This document shows positions 25,171 through 33,765 of a stretch of DNA of 64,000 nucleotides, piece by piece. Under the pieces are notes generated by a model. It worked only from the letters and a program-made list of their open reading frames with translations. It made no database searches and was not told the origin of the DNA. Every line of letters begins with the position of its first letter. Positions within the stretch are counted from its first letter, which is position 1. Source of the stretch: Cyclobacteriaceae bacterium (lineage in GTDB: Bacteria; Bacteroidota; Bacteroidia; Cytophagales; Cyclobacteriaceae); contig JABFRS010000001.1 of the NCBI GenBank assembly GCA_013141055.1, positions 2,352,567 through 2,416,566 on the forward strand, given 5' to 3'. The position numbers were made by a program, and so were the translations under genes.

Positions 25171-27993
25171 ATGCGTCAGGCCTTTTTCACAACACTTTTT
25201 TCACTTATCACAGGTATAGCTTTTGCCCAGGTTGGTACTATTAAAGGTACTATCAAGGACGAAAAAACCGGTGAGCCAATGATTGGGGCTAACGTCGTTA
25301 TTGAAGGAACGACAACGGGTGGTTCAACCGATATTGAGGGTGGGTTCACCATTCCAAAAGTAAAAGCCGGTACTTATTCTATTGTCATATCATCTATTTC
25401 ATATTCTACCAAGACCGTTCCGAATGTTGTAGTGTATCCAGACCAAACAACGGTTCTTAATACTTCTATTGCAGAAGACGCAAAGACACTTGAATCAGTC
25501 GTGGTTTCAGGAAGAAGATCAACTGACACTGAACTATCGGTGATGACAGAACTAAAAGCTTCAGATCTGGTTGCTGTGGGAATTTCTTCTCAGCAAATAA
25601 AAATGTCTCAGGATCGTGATGCTGCACAAGTCATTCGCAGAATGCCAGGGGTTACGATTATAGGCAATCGCTTCGTTAACGTCAGAGGATTAAGCGAACG
25701 ATACAGCACCGTTATGATCAATGGTGTGATTGCACCAAGTTCTGAAGTTGATTCAAAAGCTTTTTCATTTGATCTGATTCCAAGCAATATGCTGGATCGT
25801 ATGCTGGTTTATAAATCAGGTTCTCCGGAATTACCGGGAGAATTTGCTGGCGCAGATATCAGCATCTACACCAAAAATGTAGTGGAAGAAAACTCTATGT
25901 CACTTTCTGTTTCCGGGAGCTTTAGAAATAATACAACAGGTCAGCAGGTGGCATTAAGTCAGGAAAAAGGAGGTACCGATTGGTTGGGTTCTGATGATGG
26001 AACGCGTCAATTGCCAGGTTCTTTTCCGACAGTAAATCTCAGATCCCTGTCTTTTGCAAATTCGACAGAGCAGAATCAACTGATCACAGCAACCAGAAGC
26101 CTTCCGAATACATGGGGTGCAAGAAACTTCACGGCTTTACCTGATCTGCGTGTGAATTTTGATTTCTCCAGAACAATGAAATTATGGGGCCGTAAGCTGG
26201 ACAACATTACTTCTATCAGCTATGCAGTAACCAATCAGCGACTTGAAACAGAACAGAATTACTGGGACACATTCTCCGTGGCTAATCAAAGCAGCACTCC
26301 GCGCTATAAGTACAATGATGTAAGATTTACTCAAACCAACAGAGTAGGACTTGTTAGCAATTTTACTTTTGAAATAAATCCAAGCAACAGAATTGAATTC
26401 AGAAATTTCTATAATCAGCAAGGTCAGAATCAATCAACTTTCCGTACAGGAACAGAGAACAACATCGGGTTTGATGCTAAGAATGAATCATTCAATTATT
26501 TCGGAAGAAACCTTTACTCAGGACAACTGGCAGGTAAGCACAGTGTATCCAATGTGGTAAACTTCAACTGGATATTGGGCTACAACAACACAACAGCAGA
26601 TCAGCCGGACTATAGAAGAATCAGGTCTCAAAGATTATCAGGAACTGATGATCCGTTTACAGTGGTATTGCCACCGACAGCAAGTTCAATTGAAGCAGGA
26701 AGATTCTATTCAAAGTTGAATGAGCAGACCTACTCAGTTGTAGGAAATGTTGAGATAAAACTGAATCCAAGTGCTGATGAGAATCATCAATCAAAGATCA
26801 TCACTGGATATTATGTTGAGCAAAAAGACAGAACTTTTAATGCACGATGGATGTCTTACAAATGGCTTGGCACTCCTGACCTGACATTGCAGGCGCGTCC
26901 TTTCGATCAGATCTTCACTCCGCAAACACTTGGAACCAATTTTATCCTGGAGGAGGGAACGAACGTCGGTCCTGGCAACTATGATCGTTATGACGGACAT
27001 AATCAGTTATTCGCTGGATATGTTGGGATCGTAACTCCTTTTGCAGATAAATTCAGATTATCTGCAGGACTTCGTGTAGAAGATAACTTGCAGCAGATCG
27101 ATGTTTACAATGATAAGGGAGCAAGAATCAGACTTGTAGACAATGATGTCCTGGTTCCAATGCCTTTCCTGAATCTTTCTTACAACGTAACAGAAAAGAT
27201 GATGCTTCGTCTGGCTTACAGTAAGACAGTAAACAGACCTGTATTCAGAGAATTGGCGCCCTTCAATTATTACGACTTTGACAGAAACGCTGATATCTTC
27301 GGTAACAAGGATTTGAAAACAGCAAAGATTGATAACATTGATCTTAGTTGGGAATTGTATCCAACCAAACAGGAAAAGATTTCATTAGGAGTATTCTATA
27401 AAAACTTTGTAGATCCGATTGAACAATATTTAGCTGCAGGTTCTAACCTTCGTTACGGATACACCAATGCTAATCAGGCAACCAATTATGGAATAGAAGC
27501 GGAGGTTCGTAAATCCCTTGAAAATGTATCATCGGCTTTCCTTAGCAAATTGACATTCGTGTTTAATGGAGCATTGATAAAAAGTAATATCGATTTACCT
27601 GCTGCTCTTGACAATCTTGATCGCAGCCGGGCAATGCAGGGACAATCCCCTTATGTTGTGAACGCAAGTGCTTATTACAACAACATTGAAAAGGGCCTAC
27701 AGGTAAGTATTCAATACAACGTGTTTGGCAAGAGAATCTTCGCGGTAGGTGATAAGCTTGGAAACGCTACTCAATATGAAATGCCAAGAAATCAAATCGA
27801 TCTTACAGTTACCAAGCAACTCTCAGATCGTTTGGAATTGAAATTTGGAATTCAGGATATACTTAATCAGCGATATCAGCTTTTACAGGATTCACAATTA
27901 CCTGATGGATCATCCAGTGGTGTAATGGAGACAATTCAAAGCTATCGTTTTGGTCAATACACAACACTTGGTGTGGTTTGGAAACTATATTAA
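25171..27993 (+). CDS. TonB-dependent outer-membrane receptor
   Basis: The 940-residue product has a signal peptide (MRQAFFTTLFSLITGIAFAQ), an N-terminal carboxypeptidase-regulatory-like domain (residues ~20-110; GTIKGTIKDEKTGEPMIGANV), a plug domain (RMPGVTIIGNRFVNVRGLSERY), and a 22-strand barrel ending in YTTLGVVWKLY, with the final aromatic residue needed for outer-membrane assembly. It is not SusC-like and has no SusD partner. It probably imports a scarce nutrient with TonB-ExbBD energy. The ATG at 25171 is chosen over TTG 25150, which overlaps the -7 box. A terminator follows at 28014. Confidence 0.93.
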   Translation: MRQAFFTTLFSLITGIAFAQVGTIKGTIKDEKTGEPMIGANVVIEGTTTGGSTDIEGGFTIPKVKAGTYSIVISSISYSTKTVPNVVVYPDQTTVLNTSIAEDAKTLESVVVSGRRSTDTELSVMTELKASDLVAVGISSQQIKMSQDRDAAQVIRRMPGVTIIGNRFVNVRGLSERYSTVMINGVIAPSSEVDSKAFSFDLIPSNMLDRMLVYKSGSPELPGEFAGADISIYTKNVVEENSMSLSVSGSFRNNTTGQQVALSQEKGGTDWLGSDDGTRQLPGSFPTVNLRSLSFANSTEQNQLITATRSLPNTWGARNFTALPDLRVNFDFSRTMKLWGRKLDNITSISYAVTNQRLETEQNYWDTFSVANQSSTPRYKYNDVRFTQTNRVGLVSNFTFEINPSNRIEFRNFYNQQGQNQSTFRTGTENNIGFDAKNESFNYFGRNLYSGQLAGKHSVSNVVNFNWILGYNNTTADQPDYRRIRSQRLSGTDDPFTVVLPPTASSIEAGRFYSKLNEQTYSVVGNVEIKLNPSADENHQSKIITGYYVEQKDRTFNARWMSYKWLGTPDLTLQARPFDQIFTPQTLGTNFILEEGTNVGPGNYDRYDGHNQLFAGYVGIVTPFADKFRLSAGLRVEDNLQQIDVYNDKGARIRLVDNDVLVPMPFLNLSYNVTEKMMLRLAYSKTVNRPVFRELAPFNYYDFDRNADIFGNKDLKTAKIDNIDLSWELYPTKQEKISLGVFYKNFVDPIEQYLAAGSNLRYGYTNANQATNYGIEAEVRKSLENVSSAFLSKLTFVFNGALIKSNIDLPAALDNLDRSRAMQGQSPYVVNASAYYNNIEKGLQVSIQYNVFGKRIFAVGDKLGNATQYEMPRNQIDLTVTKQLSDRLELKFGIQDILNQRYQLLQDSQLPDGSSSGVMETIQSYRFGQYTTLGVVWKLY

Positions 27994-28013
27994 GGGAATG
28001 TTAACAGCAAATG

Positions 28014-28042
28014 AAAAAGGATTCCAACTGGAATCCTTTTTT
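28014..28042 (+). terminator. Rho-independent terminator after the TonB receptor
   Basis: AAAAAGGATTCCA and TGGAATCCTTTTT form a strong hairpin with a T-run, 20 nt after the receptor stop. It separates the receptor transcript from the next gene, which has its own operator. Confidence 0.88.
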
Positions 28043-28070
28043 GTTAAACAGGGCATTTGACAATCCTTTA

Positions 28071-28127
28071 ATTAAACTACTACTAATGTTCAGTTAACGC
28101 TGTCATAATCTTACCCCCATAAGTTTG
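28071..28127 (+). promoter_or_regulatory. Four 11-bp-phased hexamers and -7 box upstream of the beta-helix lipoprotein
   Basis: Hexamers ATTAAA (28071), ACTAAT (28082), GTTAAC (28093) and CATAAT (28104) repeat every 11 bp. The perfect -7 box TAAGTTTG starts at 28120. The block CTGTCATAAT at 28100-28109 resembles one half of an E. coli pho box, and TTAAC resembles Bacillus PhoP boxes. There is no TTG at the -33 position (CGC there), as expected where an activator replaces the -33 contact. The layout equals that at 25096-25152. Confidence 0.6.
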
Positions 28128-28163
28128 TGGCAAAATTATTCAATGACCACAAAACGTCTTTCC

Positions 28164-29573
28164 ATGAAAAAAATAACACTTCTTTCAATTAACGCCATTC
28201 TTATGGTTTTTATTCTTGCATTGAATTCCTGCAAGAAAGATGATCCGGCACCCGTTATTGACACGGAGGATGATGTTACAGAGGCTATCACAACCAATAC
28301 AACCTGGACAGCCAATAAAAAATATACTCTAAAAGGAAATATCTATGTTCAGGCTCCTGCAGAACTTACAATTGAGCCAGGTACAATCATCATTGGCGAC
28401 AAGGTTACAAAAGGCGCTTTGATCGTAAGCCGTGGTGCTAAGATCCACGCCGTTGGAACAGCTACAAAGCCAATCATTTTTACATCATCAGCACCAGTTG
28501 CTTTCCGTAACTATGGAGACTGGGGTGGTGTAGTTATTCTTGGAAAAGCTCAGAACAATCAATCTGCAAGCCAGCCAATTGAAGGAATTTCAGCACCATC
28601 AGGAGACAATGGTCTTTATGGTGGCGATGGTTCAACAGATAACGACAATAGCGGAGAGTTTCAATATGTTCGCATTGAGTTTGCGGGTATCGCTTTGTCA
28701 ACAGACAATGAATTGAATGGTCTTACCATGGGCGGAGTTGGAAGCGCAACAAAAATTGATCACGTACAGGTTTCTTATTCAGGTGATGATTCATACGAGT
28801 GGTTCGGTGGAAAAGTGAACACTTCTTATATGATCGCTTACCGTGGATGGGATGATGAGTTTGATACAGATTTCGGTTACAGCGGATTCAATCAGTTCCT
28901 GGTTTCTTTCCGTGATCCTAACATCGCTGATAAATCTGGTTCTAATGGATTTGAATCAGATAATGATGCTCTTGGTGATAACAAATCGCCACAGACAGCA
29001 GCGACTTTTGCTAACGTGACATTCTTCGGTCCATTCATGTTTGCAACCCTGTCTGGCGGTGGTGCATTACAGGCGAATGCAGTAAGTGCAAACTATGCAC
29101 GCGGTGCACACATTCGCAGAAACTCAGCATTGAAGGTTTATAACTCAGTTTTCGCAGGAGCGAATATTAACGGAATTTTCTTTGAGCAAACCAGTGGTGC
29201 TGCTGTATTCCAGGGAAATTATGTTGGACGTATCACAGGTGTAGCAAAAGTTACTCCTGTTGACAACACGGCAACTGGCGGATCAATCTATAATCATGCA
29301 AACTTTGCAGTTGATAATCTTATTGAGGCTCCGATTAACAAAGTTGATTTGACGGGCTTATTTGCCGGATCAACTTTGAATCTTTGGAACATCAATACTC
29401 CAAGCGCATTGTTAGCCCCTGCATCAACTTTACTTACAGGTGCGGTAACAACTCCAGCATTCCCTTCAGGTTTTGGATTTGCAACAGTAGCTTACAAAGG
29501 AGCATTTGATTCAAGCAATAACTGGGCGAGCAGCACATGGACGAATTACGATCCTAACAACACGGCGTATTAA
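28164..29573 (+). CDS. Surface or periplasmic lipoprotein, probably beta-helix fold
   Basis: The 469-residue product has a lipoprotein signal with C-terminal lipobox LALNSC, a polar linker, and then repetitive Gly/Asn/Ser-rich sequence with short strands (GNIYVQAPAELTIEPGTIIIG; IDHVQVSYSGDDSYEWFGGKV; HIRRNSALKVYNSVFAG), typical of right-handed beta-helix proteins. The family is common next to TonB receptors in Bacteroidota, but the ligand is unknown. An in-frame ATG at 28143 would also work. The gene shares promoter layout with the receptor, so the two are likely co-regulated partners. Confidence 0.75.
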   Translation: MKKITLLSINAILMVFILALNSCKKDDPAPVIDTEDDVTEAITTNTTWTANKKYTLKGNIYVQAPAELTIEPGTIIIGDKVTKGALIVSRGAKIHAVGTATKPIIFTSSAPVAFRNYGDWGGVVILGKAQNNQSASQPIEGISAPSGDNGLYGGDGSTDNDNSGEFQYVRIEFAGIALSTDNELNGLTMGGVGSATKIDHVQVSYSGDDSYEWFGGKVNTSYMIAYRGWDDEFDTDFGYSGFNQFLVSFRDPNIADKSGSNGFESDNDALGDNKSPQTAATFANVTFFGPFMFATLSGGGALQANAVSANYARGAHIRRNSALKVYNSVFAGANINGIFFEQTSGAAVFQGNYVGRITGVAKVTPVDNTATGGSIYNHANFAVDNLIEAPINKVDLTGLFAGSTLNLWNINTPSALLAPASTLLTGAVTTPAFPSGFGFATVAYKGAFDSSNNWASSTWTNYDPNNTAY

Positions 29574-29594
29574 TAGTAAATTTTTAGTTTGGGT

Positions 29595-29628
29595 AAGCCC
29601 GGAGCATGTGTTCCGGGCTTTTATTTTT
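29595..29628 (+). terminator. Rho-independent terminator after the beta-helix lipoprotein
   Basis: A perfect 9-bp stem (AAGCCCGGA with TCCGGGCTT) and a T-rich tail follow the stop by about 20 nt. The next gene has its own -7 box at 29637. Confidence 0.92.
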
Positions 29629-29636
29629 AGATAGAT

Positions 29637-29644
29637 TACCTTTG
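29637..29644 (+). promoter_or_regulatory. -7 box almost touching the next start codon
   Basis: TACCTTTG is an exact TAnnTTTG and ends only 4 nt before the ATG at 29649. The transcript would begin at or next to the start codon, so the mRNA would be leaderless, or the second ATG (29655) is used. No -33 TTG is seen at 19 nt. Confidence 0.5.
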
Positions 29645-29648
29645 AAGT

Positions 29649-30221
29649 ATGAGAATGAGACTGTTTATCTTTTTATTGTCAGCCGTAATTATCAGCAGCT
29701 GTAGAAAGTCAACAGACCCTGATTTATTATTCTCCAGGGAACAGCAGACCAGGATCATTCAACAAAGCGTTCGCTATTCCGCTAAGCTGGCGCCCGTAGC
29801 CACTCATGCTACTAAATTTGATTCTCAATTCGATTCATATTACGATAAGGCGACAGCTGAGTATGACATTCGTGCTCTTACACCTTCCAATGATAGTGGT
29901 TATTTTTTTCTGATGACACGCAAAGCAAGAAGCATCTGGCCTGCTCGTGAAGCCATAGGAGGGAAATTAAAACTGGATGTTGCCAATAATCTCCTTGACT
30001 ATGAAGAAGAATTCAGAACATGGAAAATGACAGAAGATTCTCTGAATGATCGGTCATTGGAACTCTTTAACAAAATGGTGGATGGTAAAGATCTTACACC
30101 CTATCGGTCAAAATATAAAGGTGATCGCTATATAGAATTTCCCGATGATCGATGGTACTTCAACAAGAAGGATAAACGCTGGCGCGACAGATTTGTAGAC
30201 TCTATTGATTCCGTAAAGTAA
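29649..30221 (+). CDS. Putative lipoprotein, unknown function
   Basis: The 190-residue product has a lipoprotein signal (LLSAVIISSC) and a polar helical body with charged repeats (YDKATAEYDIRALT; LELFNKMVDGKDLTPYRSKYKGDRY). The residue pattern suggests helices, and no domain is recognised. It has its own -7 box and a terminator lies upstream, so it is not co-transcribed with the beta-helix gene. It ends 4 nt before a convergent gene. Confidence 0.7.
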   Translation: MRMRLFIFLLSAVIISSCRKSTDPDLLFSREQQTRIIQQSVRYSAKLAPVATHATKFDSQFDSYYDKATAEYDIRALTPSNDSGYFFLMTRKARSIWPAREAIGGKLKLDVANNLLDYEEEFRTWKMTEDSLNDRSLELFNKMVDGKDLTPYRSKYKGDRYIEFPDDRWYFNKKDKRWRDRFVDSIDSVK

Positions 30222-30225
30222 ATCC

Positions 30226-30918
30226 TTAGTTCACCTTGCGCTGTCGCTCTTTATGCATTTCAATTACCTTCTTGATCTGCTCTCCGGCAAGCTTTACTGA
30301 ATCCTGCGACTTCTTATTATTCTCTATTTTTTGAATTAGCACAAGATTCTCAAGCTTGTTGGCTTCGACCGATTTTTCCAGTTGAATTTTTTCCTGCGCA
30401 TTGTTCCCCAGCTTGAAGTTGAGATCCTTGTTTTGATTGATGAGTCTTTGAGTTTGACGAGCAACGGCATCACTTGCCTGAATGCCTTCGTCAATTTGTG
30501 CCTGTATTTTGTCGCGATAAAACTTTACACCAAACTGGTAGACGAGCTTTTCAATCTGACCTTCAACAATGGCAATATCATTTACTGTCCATTCGGCACC
30601 TTTTACACCAGCCCAAACTGTGGACTTCTCTTCATTGCCGTTTGATTTTGCATAGAATATTCCTGTGGTGTAAGCGGTACCTCCGATGGCAGGATTTTCA
30701 ATGAATTGGTAATCACCACCAGCCCTAACCTTACCCAGGTCTTTAATGAACTTGTTCCATGCGGCCGTAACGTCTTCCTTTTTCCCCTGAAGTTCAACAC
30801 TATACCCTTCGGCACTTTCTCCCTTAACTTTTTCACTTTTCTTACTTACTTCAACCTTTTGAGCATAAGAAAATGTAGCGATGCATAAGGCAAAAAATAG
30901 TATCAACTTTTTCATCAT
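30226..30918 (-). CDS. Secreted protein with C-terminal coiled coil
   Basis: The 230-residue product has a signal peptide (MMKKLILFFALCIATFSYAQ) and about 110 residues of a globular region (VELQGKKEDVTAAWNKFIKDLGKVRAG), followed by a long charged coiled coil (residues ~150-225; KDLNFKLGNNAQEKIQLEKSV). I do not recognise the family. It may attach to the cell envelope through its helix. It is convergent with the lipoprotein gene at 30221. Confidence 0.65.
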   Translation of the reverse strand: MMKKLILFFALCIATFSYAQKVEVSKKSEKVKGESAEGYSVELQGKKEDVTAAWNKFIKDLGKVRAGGDYQFIENPAIGGTAYTTGIFYAKSNGNEEKSTVWAGVKGAEWTVNDIAIVEGQIEKLVYQFGVKFYRDKIQAQIDEGIQASDAVARQTQRLINQNKDLNFKLGNNAQEKIQLEKSVEANKLENLVLIQKIENNKKSQDSVKLAGEQIKKVIEMHKERQRKVN

Positions 30919-30961
30919 AAGGGGGTTATATTAAGGCAAAGATCATTTAAAAAATACTGTT

Positions 30962-31870
30962 TTGGCAACTTCAATTTTAATTACGGGAGCTTCAGGATTA
31001 GTAGGCAGCCGCTTGACAGAACTTTTTCTGCAAAAGGGATACCAGGTTGCTCACCTTGGCAGAGAGAAAAAATCGGGCAGTGTACCTTCATTTGTTTGGG
31101 ATGTCAAAAAGGGCAAACTGGATCCGGCCGCACTTGCTGGCGTTGATACGATCATTCACCTGGCGGGTGCTGGCGTAGCGGATAAGCGCTGGTCAGAAGA
31201 AAGAAAAAAAGAAATACTTGAAAGCAGAACACTCTCTTCTGCCTTATTGTACAATACATTGAAGAACGAGAAGCACTCTGTAAAGACGTTTATCTCAGCA
31301 TCAGCCATTGGCATTTATGGGTTTGGACTCGATGACAATATTGTTGCAACGGAAGAGAGTGAGTATGGAACAGATTTTCTCTCTACTGTCGTCGTGCGAT
31401 GGGAGAAGGAAGTAGACAATATTACTTCCTTAGGAATTCGGGTTTCAAAGATCAGGATTGGAATTGTTCTTAGCGAAAAGGGAGGAGCCTTGACGGAAAT
31501 GGCAAGGCCTGTAAAATTATTTGTCGGCTCACCCCTTGGATCAGGGCGTCAGATACTAAGCTGGATACACATGGACGACCTGTGCGGGATTTTTTTAAAG
31601 GCAGTAGAAGATGGAGCAATGGTTGGAGCATATAATGCTGTTGCTCCTCATCCAGTAAGTAATCGTGAAATGACCAAAGCTATTGCCAAAATTCTACATA
31701 AACCTTTGTGGGCACCAGCGGTACCAGGATTTGTCCTTCACATTGTTATTGGTGAGATGGCAGTGATTGTAATAAACGGCAGAAATGTTTCGGCAGATAA
31801 AATTCAGCGTGCAGGATATCAGTTCAGGTTCACTGAACTGGAGACTGCATTGAAAGATTTATATTCCTGA
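30962..31870 (+). CDS. TIGR01777-type NAD(P)-dependent epimerase family protein
   Basis: The 302-residue product has the Rossmann motif ITGASGLVGSRLTELFL, the family stretch DTIIHLAGAGVADKRWSEERKKEI, the catalytic-region ISASAIGIYG, and the conserved RIGIVLSEKGGALTEM. The C-terminal DUF1731-like segment (YQFRFTELETALKDL) is also present. Members are annotated as nucleotide-sugar epimerase-like or cell-division-inhibitor SulA-like, but the real substrate is unknown. The start codon is TTG at 30962 (no ATG fits). It overlaps the convergent GH130-like gene by 12 nt. Confidence 0.87.
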   Translation: MATSILITGASGLVGSRLTELFLQKGYQVAHLGREKKSGSVPSFVWDVKKGKLDPAALAGVDTIIHLAGAGVADKRWSEERKKEILESRTLSSALLYNTLKNEKHSVKTFISASAIGIYGFGLDDNIVATEESEYGTDFLSTVVVRWEKEVDNITSLGIRVSKIRIGIVLSEKGGALTEMARPVKLFVGSPLGSGRQILSWIHMDDLCGIFLKAVEDGAMVGAYNAVAPHPVSNREMTKAIAKILHKPLWAPAVPGFVLHIVIGEMAVIVINGRNVSADKIQRAGYQFRFTELETALKDLYS

Positions 31871-32968
31871 AACAGCAACGGCAATTTTTGAATCGGCTGT
31901 GCCGTAATACAAAAACCATTTTCCTTTGAATGGAACCATACCTTCAATAAAGCAAACCTGATTGACCTGACCGGATATCTCATAAGGCTTGTCCGGTTTA
32001 AGGAAATTCTTTTCAAGACGATCAATCAGTTTTGATGGATCATTGAGATCAAAGAGTGCCTGCCCTGAACAATAAGCACCCGCACCAAGAGCCGGATCCC
32101 AATCATCTTTTTCAAGATTCATACCATTGTAAAGAAGTACAATTCCCTTTTCACGGATAAGGGCATAAGGTCCGCTTTCTACAAGTCTGCTATCGAAATA
32201 ACCTTTGCGTGGTTTTAAAACTGATTTCAATTTTCCATCAGAAGTTTCTTCAGCAGTCCAGTGAATGAGATCATCTGATGATGCAAGGAACAGATCGGTA
32301 TCGCCCCAATACATCCAGTACTTTCCATTGATTTTTTGAGCAATGATCTTTTCACCCATTTGTTTCCCTACAATAGCTCCGGATTTACTCCAGGTGTCTT
32401 TGTATTTTCCCGGAAACACCAATCCATGTTTTGTCCAATGAACAAGATCTTTTGAAGATGCGATTAAAAGCCTTGCAAGATTTCCATCATAGGCTGTGTA
32501 TGTAAGAAAGTAGGTTCCGTCTTCGCTTTCTATAATTCTTGGATCTTCGACTCCACCTTCCCATTCATATATCTTCAGTGAATCGTTATCCGGAAAGAGA
32601 ACCGGATCTGGCATTTTTGTGAAGTGCAATCCATCCTCGCTTACTGCAAGTCCTATGCGGGAGGTGCCTGCATATTTGCCAACGATGTCTTCAGCGCGAA
32701 AGAGAAGAAAAATCTTTCCATCACGAACAACCGCTGCAGGATTGAAAACATCTTTCTCATCCCATTTCACACTTTTTCCAAGTATGGGACAATTAAATAC
32801 ACTGGTTCCAGGATTAAGAACAGGATTAACACTATCTACCTTTTCAAAAGGAAGGATTGCCCAATCGGTCTGTTGATCTGTTTTCTTTTCGCCGCAACCT
32901 GTGATGATCAATAGAAGGAGAATGCTGTAAAAACAGCTAAACATCCATTTGCGATTAGTTTCCTTCAT
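31859..32968 (-). CDS. GH130-like glycoside phosphorylase/hydrolase, lipoprotein
   Basis: The 369-residue lipoprotein (lipobox LIITGC) has the five-bladed propeller pattern of GH130: VFNPAAVVRDGKIFLLFRAED, RIGLAVSEDGLHF, GGVEDPRIIESEDGTYFLTYTAYDG and LLYNGMN. The conserved EDPRI and RAED motifs separate it from GH43. Many GH130 enzymes phosphorolyse beta-mannosides; the lipid anchor suggests a periplasmic or surface role here, so hydrolysis is also possible. No sugar-uptake genes lie next to it. Its end overlaps the epimerase gene. Confidence 0.8.
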   Translation of the reverse strand: MKETNRKWMFSCFYSILLLLIITGCGEKKTDQQTDWAILPFEKVDSVNPVLNPGTSVFNCPILGKSVKWDEKDVFNPAAVVRDGKIFLLFRAEDIVGKYAGTSRIGLAVSEDGLHFTKMPDPVLFPDNDSLKIYEWEGGVEDPRIIESEDGTYFLTYTAYDGNLARLLIASSKDLVHWTKHGLVFPGKYKDTWSKSGAIVGKQMGEKIIAQKINGKYWMYWGDTDLFLASSDDLIHWTAEETSDGKLKSVLKPRKGYFDSRLVESGPYALIREKGIVLLYNGMNLEKDDWDPALGAGAYCSGQALFDLNDPSKLIDRLEKNFLKPDKPYEISGQVNQVCFIEGMVPFKGKWFLYYGTADSKIAVAVSGI

Positions 32969-33012
32969 TTCCTTTATCTTCGATGTTGAATTGAAAAGAA
33001 ATATAGAGAACT

Positions 33013-33765
33013 ATGGCAACTAAAAAAAAGAAGGGCGGAGAAGACCTCATGAAGGCTGCATTGGAAGAAGAACATCGCATCCGCAAGGCATTTAAAGACA
33101 AAGACTGGGCGGAGATAAAGAGTTCTGACTCATGGGTGATTTTTAAAGTCATGAGTGAGTTTGTTGAAGGCTTTGAAAAGCTCGCTAAAATTGGTCCTTG
33201 CGTTACCATCTTTGGATCAGCACGCGTGAAAGCCGGCCATCCTTATTATAAGACTGCAGAAGATATCGCATACAAACTTGTTCATCACGGATATGGCGTT
33301 GTTACAGGTGGTGGACCAGGAATCATGGAAGCGGGAAACAAAGGAGCTCATCGTGCAGGTGGTAAGTCGGTAGGATTGAACATTTATTTACCACATGAAC
33401 AAAAGGGTAATCCCTACATCGATCCTGATAAGCTCATCACCTTTGATTACTTTTTTGTTCGCAAGGTCATGTTCGTAAAATATTCACAGGGATTCATCGT
33501 AATGCCAGGAGGTTTTGGAACATTAGATGAACTGACGGAAGCACTTACCCTTATTCAAACCAAAAAGATTGGACGCTTCCCGATTGTTTTGGTGGGAAGA
33601 AAATTCTGGAGTCTATGGGTAGATTGGGTTAAGAAAGTGCTTGTCAAAGAAGCCATGGTGCACCCAGACGATTTAAATCTGTTCAATATCGTTGATACTC
33701 CTGAAGATGCAGTCAAAGTAATTGATGAATTCTACGCAAAGTATTTATTGTCGCCTAACTTTTAA
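33013..33765 (+). CDS. LOG family (TIGR00730) nucleotide phosphoribohydrolase-like protein
   Basis: The 250-residue product has the Rossmann-fold signature of this family: FGSARVKAGHPYY, YGVVTGGGPGIMEAGNKGAH and the defining PGGFGTLDELTEAL. Characterised members hydrolyse nucleoside 5'-monophosphates (in plants, cytokinin ribotides) to free bases. Older annotation as lysine decarboxylase is a known mistake. The N-terminal 40 residues are Lys-rich. Its stop overlaps the ATG of the transglycosylase gene (TAATG). Confidence 0.9.
   Translation: MATKKKKGGEDLMKAALEEEHRIRKAFKDKDWAEIKSSDSWVIFKVMSEFVEGFEKLAKIGPCVTIFGSARVKAGHPYYKTAEDIAYKLVHHGYGVVTGGGPGIMEAGNKGAHRAGGKSVGLNIYLPHEQKGNPYIDPDKLITFDYFFVRKVMFVKYSQGFIVMPGGFGTLDELTEALTLIQTKKIGRFPIVLVGRKFWSLWVDWVKKVLVKEAMVHPDDLNLFNIVDTPEDAVKVIDEFYAKYLLSPNF

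Noticed and set aside
33013..33765. Lysine decarboxylase
   Set aside because: The PGGxGTxxE motif marks the LOG/TIGR00730 family; the decarboxylase name is an old misannotation.
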